A stretch of 64,000 bases of DNA from Muricea muricata. Taxonomy: Eukaryota; Cnidaria; Anthozoa; Malacalcyonacea; Plexauridae. The notes under the pieces are model-generated. The model saw only the letters and a list, made by a program, of their open reading frames with translations, was not told where the DNA came from and made no database searches. The stretch is from NCBI GenBank assembly GCA_963855995.1, contig OY979718.1, forward strand, positions 42,529,559-42,593,558, in the 5' to 3' direction. A program made the translations under genes and the position numbers. This document shows positions 22,945 to 32,900 of the stretch, piece by piece (within the stretch, counting starts at the first letter, position 1; every line of letters starts with the position of its first letter).

Positions 22945-24565
22945 TATAAAATCGCAAGAACTCGTTTACGTTCTATATGTCGCTGAGGACGAAGACACGG
23001 CGGGCTTAAGCCGCTTAATGAATACATTGAAAGAAGCCTTTACTCGATTCGGTATTACAAATTTTAAAAACAAAATTAGCAATGACATGTATGGATAAAG
23101 CAAGGGGAAATACACTGGCTTGGCTGCTCGTTTGAAGGAACTTGCCCCCTGGATTACTACCGTTCAATGTTTTAGCCACCGTCGTAAGTTAGCTGCTGCA
23201 GACGCATTTAATGCAACTTTTTTCCCATGAAATGGTTCGTCAGCTCTTTTCACTTTATCAAAAGTCCCCCAAAAGTTTACGGGAGTTAACAAAACTTGCT
23301 GAAGCGTATGAAGAAAGCGTGAACAAGCCAGTCAAGTCAAGCGGTACAAGATGGTTGACCACAAAGTTCGAGCTGTAACTGTGTTTTTGGAAAACAATGG
23401 TCTATACATCCAACATCTTGAGCAGGTAAGTAAATCCAGTTATTTTAGGGAGTAATTTTAAGGAGATGTTTTGAAGAGTTTTATAGAGCGTTTAATATAA
23501 GAAAATAAAGAGTTATACTGAGAGTTTTACGGTGTTGTCGAGTGTCGCTTCGTGACAAAGGATTTAAAAAAAATGCGTGCCTGTCCCTGGGGCTTGAAGC
23601 AGACGATCTAGTAAAAGCCTTGCGAAGATTTAAAGAATTTCACTGGACTATGGTGAAACTTCAGAGCAGCGATTTTGCAACTACAAAATTTGACAAGTTT
23701 AACGAAAACTGTCAGCCGGTGGATGATGAACATGTTTATCAAAACGTTTCGCTATCAAATTTTACCCTGAAGATCAACGACGCGAATGGATAAAAGCGAT
23801 CGTTAAATGTATGGAGAATCGTTTCAAAGATCTGAAAGAGGCACCAGTGTACAAGCACCTTTGTCCCATTTTAGACACGCAGTCTTGGGCAACCGAGAAA
23901 AGCCAACTTATTGCTCATGGGGATGAAGACGTGTCCAAAGATACAATGCTTACAGAGTGGAGTTCTCTGAAACTCCTTATTTCAGAGTCGTATAGCCAGG
24001 CGGTTCCATACCTTGGGCTGCTATTTTTTCACTTCTCGCGCATAGTAGTAAATTTTCAAACACTCCAAACATAACTGAATTACTGCTTGCAACTCCAGTT
24101 TCAAATGCAATAGTTTAACGAATGTTTTCAACAGTGGCGAGAATGAAACCAAAACTTCGCAACAGAATCTCCAGAGACAAGTTAGACAGCCTTTTGCGAA
24201 TCAGCGAGGAGGGTCCTCAAGTTAAAGACTAGGATCCAGCAGCGGCAATCGATCATTGTTATGGTCAGGGGCCAGTTGTATAAAAAAGTGATTAAAGTTA
24301 ACTATGATTAGTGGAAACGTCAACCAATCAGAACAACGTATTTTGTACTTAATCACTATTTAACTACAAAACAGTGATTAAAAAAGTGATTAAGAGTTTT
24401 ATACAACCGGCCCCAGAAGAAGAGGCGGATAGGATTTGCCGGCCATGAGTACCCACGCCTTCGCAGGGTAAACAGAGCCGGGAACAAAGAAAGTTTATGA
24501 TATGGGACGTGCTATGCCCATGGAATTGGAATCGTTTAAAGATCACCGCATCTTGCCACAATTAT
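22945..24565 (+). pseudogene. hAT transposase, ZNF862/KIAA1586-like, decayed
   Basis: Plus-strand fragments follow the order of ZNF862-like hAT proteins. They are LSRLMNTLKEAFTRFGI, LAARLKELAPWITTVQCFSH, MVRQLFSLYQKSPKSLRELT, KSSGTRWLT and VFLENNGLYIQHLEQ, then an apparent intron (GTAAGT at 23427). After it come KALRRFKEFHWTM, ENRFKDLKEAPVYKHLCPIL and the C-terminal dimerisation region NTPNITELLLATPVSNAIV..MFSTVARMKPKLRN (about 24065-24180). Several frameshifts and stops disable it. A MITE at 24268-24414 interrupts the tail. Related host genes exist in vertebrates; this one shows no intact frame. Confidence 0.7.
24268..24414. mobile_element. GGGGCC-ended MITE, copy 1
   Basis: It starts GGGGCCAGTTGTATAAAA and ends with the inverse TTTTATACAACCGGCCCC. 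Internal AGTGATTAA motifs also pair. It disrupts the hAT remnant. Copy 2 is at 27895-28020 with the right end intact. Confidence 0.75.
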
Positions 24566-24569
24566 AAAG

Positions 24570-25795
24570 CACCAACAGCCGAACTACACAAGTTATGCCC
24601 TGAGTATTTAACTACACAAATACAGTAACAACACGTGCTTGGTAAAGTTCACATACTTAGCTGCGCGTCGCATGTTGGTAAAATCATTTTAACCAACATA
24701 CTTTGCAGCTCAGGCAAGCCTGAGATTTTGAGTAACTGTACCAAATTACTGCCTTGCTCGCTTCCTTAATAAGGACCTTAAGAGATTACGACGCGGCAGT
24801 TCGACGACGCGCCTTTAAACAAAGCATTTTTTAATACTAGACTACAACTATGAATAATTTGTGGTCCCGGGAGTTTTCTCAAGTGCGTAGTCATGTTCAG
24901 TATAACGTCAAACTAAGCGTTATCGTTACAAGTATTATTTAGTAACGGGAACGGGATGCTACGGCGAGAGAACTGTTTTTGAGGTCATCTTACAGCAGAC
25001 AAAGCATCGCTTCTTCAAAATTTTGAGGCTTTGATCAGAGGAACTGCTAAACAGCCTAAACTTGAGCAAATGAATTCTTGACTTGCAAATCGGCCATGTT
25101 GGTGGCGAAACACAAAAGAATATTTTGTCAGTTCTATTGTGGGACCCAACCAACGTAGGCGAGAAGCATTGTCAGGTGTGTCCCAAGAGATTGGTTGTAA
25201 GTCAAGAATTGGTCAAACAGTTTCGAAACGCTTCTATTGCCGCGACTGCAACCTCAGCCACCAGATTGTCACACGTTGCTACAACCACCCTTGATTTCTA
25301 TTTCTTCTGCTTTTGTATCACCCTATATTCAGTACTACTCACGTTTTCTGCCTTTTAAACGATTTCTCCTTTGACGTCTAGTTACCTTCAAATCATGCCT
25401 TCACATCCACACTCCGGTAGTACAAGCACATGCACGATAGGGCGTTTCACTACCTAAACGACACAAGCAAAACTTTACCGCTTCCAGCGAAGGCCGTTCG
25501 TCGGAAAGTTAGTAGTGTTCATTAATTAGCGTTACTAATGCCTCTGTTTTTACTACGTCTAGGCGAATTTGTTCGCGCAACGCCAAGCGAACACAAAAAT
25601 TAATTAACGCAACTGGATGGTGAAAAAGCGAAATTTTGGTTATCATACATCGCGAGTCGTCAGCGATTACCGGTGATTCTTTGTTCTTGCTTATTCATTG
25701 AAGAAGAAAATGTGCATGAAGAGAGACTTCACTAATCACCGACAAGAAACATGCAGCCATGCATCGTCGACAAATTTTACTTATAAAAACTTAAA
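24570..25795. other. Intergenic, no gene recognised
   Basis: The six frames show only short open stretches. ATTGGTCAAACAGTTTCGAAACGC (25212 onward) lies in a weak frame without family resemblance. A decayed repeat is likely; nothing was named. Confidence 0.3.
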
Positions 25796-25797
25796 GG

Positions 25798-26160
25798 CCC
25801 GTTCACACGATTCGACATGTTGCCACAGAATAGAAAATAAACAGACGGGCCACTCGAGTCGGAACCATTAAAGTTTGTGTCCCCACGCATTACGAATCTT
25901 CATTATACAGGTTCTGGCCATTTTTTGGCTGATAGAAACGTTGAACTGGATGTTCCGCCATTACACTGGCCAGTCAACTGCATAAAAATAAGAGGACATG
26001 TTGTACTGCTGAGTGGCCCTCATGTTGATTCATTATACTGTGATGTGTCATTCTCTGTTTATAGGCAAAATATAAAATGTGTAGCTTGACACACATTCAT
26101 TCAATTACATACGCCAAATTCAGAATTGCATGCGACACGTCGCACCGTGTGAGCAGGACT
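25798..26160. mobile_element. MITE with imperfect TIRs (GTTCACACGATTCGACATG)
   Basis: Left AAGGCCCGTTCACACGATTCG and right, inverted, AAGTCCTGCTCACACGGTGC share an imperfect terminal repeat including CTCACACG/GTTCACACG and a CGAC.TGT core. The interior is non-coding. It abuts the TTAA element that starts at 26160. Confidence 0.5.
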
Positions 26161-26313
26161 TAAAGAAGCAGTGTCACATTTCCCGCATTTTTATTTCTTT
26201 ATTTTCTTGCTATTTTACGAATTTCTTGTAGATTCAGTTTAATTAGAGCGCATAAATTGCATTATTTTTACCTTCTTCTGTATTCAAGAGACAACAGATG
26301 TGCGGCGACGCAA

Positions 26314-26737
26314 ATTTAGATTCCGTAGACGGTCGGTAGCATCTTTAATGGTCGGTAGCATCATTCATCTCGTTCCCAAGCCTAAGTGTCTGATAAAACT
26401 AATAGATTTTGCGTTTTAAAATTTTAAATAATCCAATCCCTGACCCAAACCCTAAACCTAACCCTTACAAGATTCGTATAAAAGGGAAATAATATAAGAA
26501 AAAAAGTTTGACGAACTTTAAAAATAAAAAAGCCTCGGGTGGGATTCGAACCCCTGTCTATACTATTAGAAATCGCGCGCCTAAACGACTGAGCTAACAA
26601 CGAGCTAGCTGAAAACCGTCAAAACAATTTCTATTCATAATAAAACTTCGTCTAATCGAGACGAGAGGAATCTGGGAACGAGATCAATGATGCTACCGAC
26701 CATTAAGGATGCTACCGACCGTCTACGGTTTCTAAAT
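26314..26737. mobile_element. Inverted-repeat element carrying a tRNA-like sequence
   Basis: Arms of about 65 bp (26314-26382 and 26668-26737) share ATTTAGA, CCGTAGACGGTCGGTAGCAT and GTCGGTAGCATCATT. A GGTCGGTAGCATC motif occurs twice in each arm. Between them lie AT-rich sequence and a minus-strand tRNA-like unit (26532-26605). Confidence 0.7.
26532..26605 (-). tRNA. tRNA-like sequence inside a transposon
   Basis: The minus strand reads TTAGCTCAGTCGTTTAGGCG (box A/D arm) and GGGGTTCGAATCCCACC (box B/T arm). The loop around TTTCTAATA could present TCT (arginine), but the anticodon and acceptor stems pair poorly. The two pol III promoter boxes look intact, so transcription is possible even if the product is not a working tRNA. 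Confidence 0.45.
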
Positions 26738-27033
26738 AAGCTGCGGCGACATCACTGCAATTCCAACGGTCACATCTCGCCTTGATTTTTGCATTCTTCA
26801 TGCTTTAAATACATTGTAAACCAAATAAATTCTTTTGCGTTGATTGCCGCATAATTTCCATCGACCTTGTCATTCTGTTGCTTTTTTATCATCAGGAAAT
26901 ATCGAATTTCAGACCATGCTCGCCCTCCTTTGAGGACGCCATCTTGGATTCCGAACTTGAAAACGATGGCGCAGCGCTTTCAAGTTTATTATGCGCCGAA
27001 GAATAAGCGTGAAATATGACACTGCTCCTTTAA

Positions 27034-27890
27034 CTTGCCGACCAGTTTTGTTTGTACTGCTTAGGTAGTGAAAGATAGCACGTGCGTTTTAACAGCAACG
27101 CTGGTTTGAAATTCAGTTTTACTCCATGCACTGTTGCATGTGTCCGTTTTACCAATTTTTTTCTTTTCTGACGAGATTAGACTGGATAGCACAGTTCAAA
27201 AACCACCAGTTTATTAACAGGAAGATCATCAACTGTTCTTGTTTCACGAATAAAATTTAATAAAAAAATTAATCATTCGATGCTACTGTATATCCGAAGA
27301 TCAACGAATTACAAATATATCTTCAAAGTATATTTTGACGTGTTTCCTTTATATTACATACTGTACTCCCTAATAAGATATACATGTTAAACTATAAACA
27401 ACAGTATACATACACCTTTTATAACGCACCATAAGAAAAATAAAACGAAGTTCATAATGATCTATCTCTTTCGAGTTGGTCTAGATGGTACTTGCCTACA
27501 CAAAAAAAGGAAATAAATTAGTAAAAGTAAGATGAAAGAATCCCGATTGTGCCACGGGTCTCATGGTACACTGGATATAGCTATCAAAAGTGAAGTTCAA
27601 TTATAGATGAGAATATCTCTTTTAGTGATAAAAATCTGTATAGAAATACATACAAAATACATTCAATACATTTGTATAGAGTAGAACTAGCATGAATTTT
27701 GTAAGAACTTTGAAGGCTGTGACTTTCTACCCTTTGTGAATGTAAATTTGTATCATGACTGAAGTGACCACCAAAAGTAAATCGTGCAACGCCGGGCATT
27801 TTCGGTTTTTTCGCTGGAACATTTGAGCCCACGTACTGGGAGAAAATAACCAGCGTGTGCATGTCCTGTAGGCCTCACTTTTCATAACTG
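27034..27890. other. Intergenic, no gene recognised
   Basis: One minus-strand frame (27584-27862, containing PAKKPKMPGVARFTFGGHF) shows no known domain and no supporting splice pattern. The rest is AT-rich and featureless. Confidence 0.3.
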
Positions 27891-27894
27891 GAAA

Positions 27895-28020
27895 GGATTA
27901 ACTTAAAGTTAACTAAGTAGCAACGTCCACCAATTGGAACCACGTATTTTGTACTTAATCACTATTTAACTACAAAACAGTGATTGAAAGAGTGATTAAG
28001 AGTTTTATACAACCGGCCCA
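27895..28020. mobile_element. GGGGCC-ended MITE, copy 2 (left end missing)
   Basis: It matches 24290-24414, including CGTATTTTGTACTTAATCAC and the terminus TTTTATACAACCGGCCC. The GGGGCC left terminus is absent. Confidence 0.7.
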
Positions 28021-28062
28021 GTAATCACTGATGTGCCACCCAATCCGCACGTTGTGACCCAA

Positions 28063-28308
28063 TAGACCTTACCCATAATGACGTCATTTAGTAGTTAAGC
28101 GAGTAAAACTATTTAAATATGGCAATATTGTTAAATTTTATTAGGTCTTTATTTGCCCAGAACATTAAATGAAACAAATTATTTAACATATTTATTTCAC
28201 AAATAATCTTTTTTTTACTTAAACCATTCAATTATATTAGCATATTCAAATAGTTTTACATGCTTAACTACCAAATGACGTCATTATGGGTATGGTCTAT
28301 TATTGCAT
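28063..28308. mobile_element. Hairpin MITE with CRE-like TGACGTCA in each arm
   Basis: Arms of about 70 bp (28063-28130 and 28238-28308) share AATAGACC..ACCCATAATG, ATGACGTCATTT and TAGTTAAGC. The loop is AT-rich. TGACGTCA is itself a consensus CREB/ATF site, present twice by virtue of the palindrome. Confidence 0.7.
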
Positions 28309-28409
28309 CCAGTAAATTACTGAAATTGTTAGTGTCAGGATTTAGGGTAAGGTCATTTTATATGCATGAAATTATGTTTCCATAATATAACCGATTATTA
28401 TTCATTGAC

Positions 28410-28526
28410 ATTTAACAATTATTCGCCGAAGGCGAGGTGATTATCGGGGAGTATTCACCGAGACGAAGTCGAGGTGAATATTTCCCGAAAATCACCAAGC
28501 CTGAGGTGAATAATTGTTTTAGTATT
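28410..28526. repeat. Palindromic repeat ending AACAATTATTCGCC
   Basis: AACAATTATTCGCCGAAGGC at 28415 is inverted at the right end (GAGGTGAATAATTGTT). Internal GGTGATTATCGGGGA and CGAGACGAAGTCGAGGTGAA show further dyads. A fragment of the same family is at 22010-22060. Confidence 0.65.
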
Positions 28527-28784
28527 TTTACACAAGTTATTTTAATTTTGTTTATTTCTTTGTCCCTAATTTGTACAAAACGACGGCCAATTGCCATTTT
28601 TTAACCTTGTTTTTACTGTTATATTCACCTGTAGGTGAATATAGAGGAATGCCACGTCATACTGGACTAATCACAACGTCGGATTTCTTATGTTCACTTG
28701 CGTGACAATACAAATGTACCATATTCCTGTATTCTCATTGGTTAACAGCCTACAGATAATTATGCGTATTTCGCCGCAGACAAA

Positions 28785-28887
28785 TTTTGCCATCTGTCAA
28801 GGTCAAATTTTGAACTTGACAAATACGACATTTATTTGTCCAGGTCAAATTTTGACCTTGACAAATAAAAGTCGTATTTGTCATGTC
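28785..28887. repeat. Foldback of GTCAAGGTCAAATTTTGA units
   Basis: GTCAAGGTCAAATTTTGAAC and GTCCAGGTCAAATTTTGACC alternate with inverted AAATACGACATTTATTTGTC/GACAAATAAAAGTCGTATTT. A small MITE-like hairpin. Confidence 0.6.
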
Positions 28888-29800
28888 CATACGGTGCCCG
28901 CGTATTTTTTCAGCGGTATCTCGCAAGAATTTCAAAAATGCCGTTATTTCTCCGTTATTTAAAAAAAGTTGAAAAACTATTTGTCTTTTATTTGTGTTCG
29001 CATCGCCGTTTTCGTGGGGAATGAGCAATAAAAGAATTATTGAATTCGGCTTTCGCAGGATATCAGAATTATTCAGACCTCGGTCAGCGTTATCTTCCGA
29101 AGCGAAACTGAAGCTCTAATCGCCCTGAGTCGGGCCAAAAATTTGTGCCCCCGAACGTCAACTCTATTGTTATAAACAAGTCAGACTTGTTAAGTTATTA
29201 TTACATTATGTAATTACAATAATATAAACAAAACACTAAGTCACATCAAATTCAAGACTTGTGATAATTATTAAAAATTAAATATTATGTACTATTACAG
29301 GAGGAGCGTTTTATCACAGTTAAAACGCGAGCTGCAACCGAGCGTATTAGATAACGATAAAATGCGAGTTCGTGTCTATTAAATCACTCAATTCAAATAC
29401 GCCGCATTGAAATGCCAATTAAGATGCAACATTATATAAAGAATACTAATGAACGTGACAGATTATATAAAGAATACTAATGAACGTGACAGATTATATA
29501 AAGTGTTATCCTAGTTAGCACTTTATCAGGTATAAAGCAACCTCATATGACCTATTATGGTTGACATGATTCGTCAAAAATCTTATGAATTATTAACGAG
29601 CATTGGAATAACATATATTGGCATAGTTTGGCATAGCCTCGAATTTATGCTACAAAATAAACGTGGAATTTTCGTCCTTCAAGTCTTTGAGAAGCCTGTT
29701 AAACAACAAGGTTCCTTGAAGGTCTTTCTTCCGACTTTCGTCCTACTTCATCTTACTATCATTGCCCAATGTGTTCTTCCATGTTGAAGAACTATGGTTC
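28888..29800. other. Intergenic; contains a 31-bp tandem duplication
   Basis: ATTATATAAAGAATACTAAT plus GAACGTGACAG is repeated directly twice and partly a third time (29433-29501). No gene was recognised. This is downstream of the last SCOC exon and may contain its 3' UTR. Confidence 0.5.
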
Positions 29801-29805
29801 TTCCT

Positions 29806-29994
29806 TTAAATGTATACAGCCACATTTAAAATTGAAACAACAAAAAATTCATCCATTGCAGCATTTGCCTTTACTGTATTTAAGTTGATGTAAACATATA
29901 TAGTGTACATCCTGTACCTCTTTTTCGTTGGAGCATTAGTTGCTTGAAAAACACTTGATGCTGACATTAAGTTTTCAATATACTGACCAAGAAC
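29806..29994 (-). CDS. SCOC: SCOC exon 5 (C-terminal)
   Basis: The acceptor is TTATGTTGCAG/GTTCTTGG. It encodes VLGQYIENLMSASSVFQATN then APTKKR, the most conserved end of SCOC. Reading on gives 36 more residues to TAA at 29806; alternatively the exon ends at 29918 at AAGAG/GTACAG. The conserved part is 29917-29994. Confidence 0.85.
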   Translation of the reverse strand, partial: VLGQYIENLMSASSVFQATNAPTKKRYRMYTIYVYINLNTVKANAAMDEFFVVSILNVAVYI

Positions 29995-32900
29995 CTGCAA
30001 CATAATAATTAATCTCCTTAGTCATTACCTTACAGTACAATGATGTTGTTATATTATAGTTCTTAGATACACGTATTCTCTAGTAGTCAACCCCTCGCTA
30101 GTAAGCCCCCTTTTTTTAGAAAAAAAATATTAGTACGTAAGTACGTACGAGCGTAAGTACGTACGAGCGTAAGTACGTAAGTTTAAAATCTTATTGCCTC
30201 CAATTGCTGAAAAGTATTTTACAAGAAAATAATTATATAAAAATGCATGCACATAAAACATCGCTGTACGTATATACATATACATACGAACAGAGCGAAC
30301 TCCCTAGCTAAATTGAAAATTACACTTGTTTTAAAACAAGATGAAATATAACATGCAGATTGCAGCAAATATAACGTCCACAGTTCCATATTAAAGCACA
30401 ACGTTTCCGTTTGTAAGCCAAAAAGAGTAAGTATAAAATCCGTGTCCAATAATGTTGCTAAATAAACAGCAATCTCTATTGGTATATTATCATTTACCAA
30501 GTCCCACAATAGTTCACGTTCATTTTAAATAGTTCCAATTGCAAGAGTCACACCAGTCAGTGTACGCATCAGGGTGATCCACACGCTTGCCCCTGTGACC
30601 TTATATGAGCATAATTAGTCTTACAACATCATTGATCTCCTTAATAAAGGATGGATTCTTTCTTGCTATTATTAACAAGTGCGAAACTTCATTCTATGTA
30701 TGAATCTTTCAGTAGAGATGTAGTTGATGGTTCTTGCTGATTTTTTTCTCGCTAAGCACGAGCATGATGCTCGCGAACGTCTTAATTTATTGACAGTCTT
30801 TTTCCATGGAGCATTTGTTCGGAAATCGTAAGAATGTAAGTCATTAAAACTTTCGAAAGGTCATATTTTAAAAAACTTCCACGATGTCTTCCTCGCGCCG
30901 CTGACCCAGATGTTCCTGGTAGTAACCCTGCATAATCCTAATCATGATATCTTGGACATTATCTAACTCAATGTAATCTTTGATTTTTAGCTGCCAGAGC
31001 TCTGATCCATACGAGAACTTTGGAATGCTAATCTTACGCCATAGATTAGATGAAACCATGGGATTTAATCCTCCGTAGCGACTACTGACACCCATTAACA
31101 TAAAACAAGCTTCCCTGCCGCAGATGTTGCTCTTGAAACGATGCCCTTGCTATCTCTATTTACAAGCCAAAGTTTTCCGAGATTTGACCACGCGACCTTT
31201 CCACGCGAACCCAATTTTCAAGTTTTCGACTCGAGCATCATGTTCTTGCTGGCTCTCTCCAAATGTTAATATAACCATTTTCGTAACGTTAACATTAAAT
31301 CTACATTTTTGACTATATCCTCATCCTGCCTCTAGCATCTTGCCTAATCCTGATTTTAACCGCGATAGCATTGTTAAATCATCTGCAAACATGGGTGAGC
31401 CAAAATATAGCGTTCCAAGGAAAACTCCTGCTTTGGTGTTTTTTAGTTCCTCAATTAGGTCGTCAATAAAGACGAGGAAGAGCCAAGGTGATAGCACTCC
31501 CCTTGACGTGTCCCATTCATAGTGAAAATTGTAAGTGCGTGATGCTTTACCTCCGATAAACACAAACTCTTTTATGTTTATATACCAATTTTTAATAAGC
31601 TTCCTTTTTCCCACAATTCCCTTGGTGTAGTGTAACTTGTATAGCATTTCATCAATCCACATGGTATCAAACAAACGCTTTCGTAATATCCATGTACGTT
31701 ACGTAAACTTTTTCTTTTTCTTCATAACAATGATTTACTACTTCATCAATTGTAAAACACGTTGTTAGAGCATCCTGTTCTCTTTGATGACCAGGATAGG
31801 GATCTTAATCGCCACTTCGAAGGATTTGGGATCTCTTCAAGCTCGATGACATAACAGTTTCACAGCAGTTCTACGATAATTTCACCAACGTGTTTAATGT
31901 GTTCATAGTTTACTCCATCTATACAGGGTAATTTCCCCTCCGGAAGACTATTAATTATTGAAGTGATTTCCTCCGCTGTTACAGAAGAATTAAATGTATA
32001 GTCATACGTGCTATCCAAGATCGTTAAAATTTCATCAATTTTACGGCTCATGTCTTCTTGGTTCACATAATTTCTCCAGAGGGGTTAGCTAGCTTCTCAC
32101 AGTAGTTTGCCCAGAGATCTGCGACTACTTGGGGGAATTTGTGATCAGTTTCCAAAACTTCTCGTAATCTAACTCTGTAGAATTGGCTATGTCATCGAAT
32201 TCTTTTCTTTCATATTCCCAAACAGCTCTTCGTTGTGTCTTCCTATATTCAGTCTTGGCTTTCTTATATTGCTCATACTCCTCATAAAAATTGTTAATGC
32301 CCGAAAATTCTTAACTTAGCAGTTCAGTTGCTAAGCTAATCAGTTTTTACTCCGCCGACCGTAGGCAAGGCGGAGTTTTAAATTCGTCCCGTTTCTGTTT
32401 TTTTTTTTCTTTTTTTTTCTTTTTATTATTTTTTTCATTTTTTTCGGTGTCAGAAGTCGGTGCAGCGCTAATGGGTGATACCGCTGAGCAAAGCCGCGTG
32501 AGCCGACCTAAACACGGCGATTAAACTCAATTTCTAGCGGAATATGTCAACAAAACACGCATTTTAACATGTATGCTAGAGCATCTAAACCGCAAGAAGG
32601 TTTTACGTGCAGAGATTCTCATGCAAAATGTTTTAAAACGACAAATTCCACCGCAAAACTTTAGCGAGGAGCGATGTATCATGGTTAAGTTTTGAGAGCG
32701 TGTTTCCGTCATTTTCTGTTGTGTTTCCACTTTTAAGAAATTTATACAAAATAATCAAATGCAAATTCTACTGAAATATCTATATGCAAAACACAATTTT
32801 TAACACGTAACAATGAACAAAAAGGGACAGGAAGGTTCTTTATCAAAACATTGCTCCAGAAATATTTTAAAAAGGCAAATTTTGATCGACTCCATTATTC

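Larger units (their letters stand above)
26160..27033. mobile_element. TTAA-flanked MITE (Kolobok/piggyBac-type) hosting a nested element
   Basis: TTAA lies at 26160-26163 and at 27030-27033. Inside are inverted ends AGAAGCAGTGTCACATTTC and, on the right, TGACACTGCTCCT. TTAA duplications occur in piggyBac and Kolobok families. A second inverted-repeat element (26314-26737) is nested in it. No coding sequence. Confidence 0.65.

Noticed and set aside
26445-26468. Telomere-like AACCCTAAACCTAACCC
   Set aside because: Only three imperfect CCCTAA-like units inside a MITE; not an interstitial telomere.
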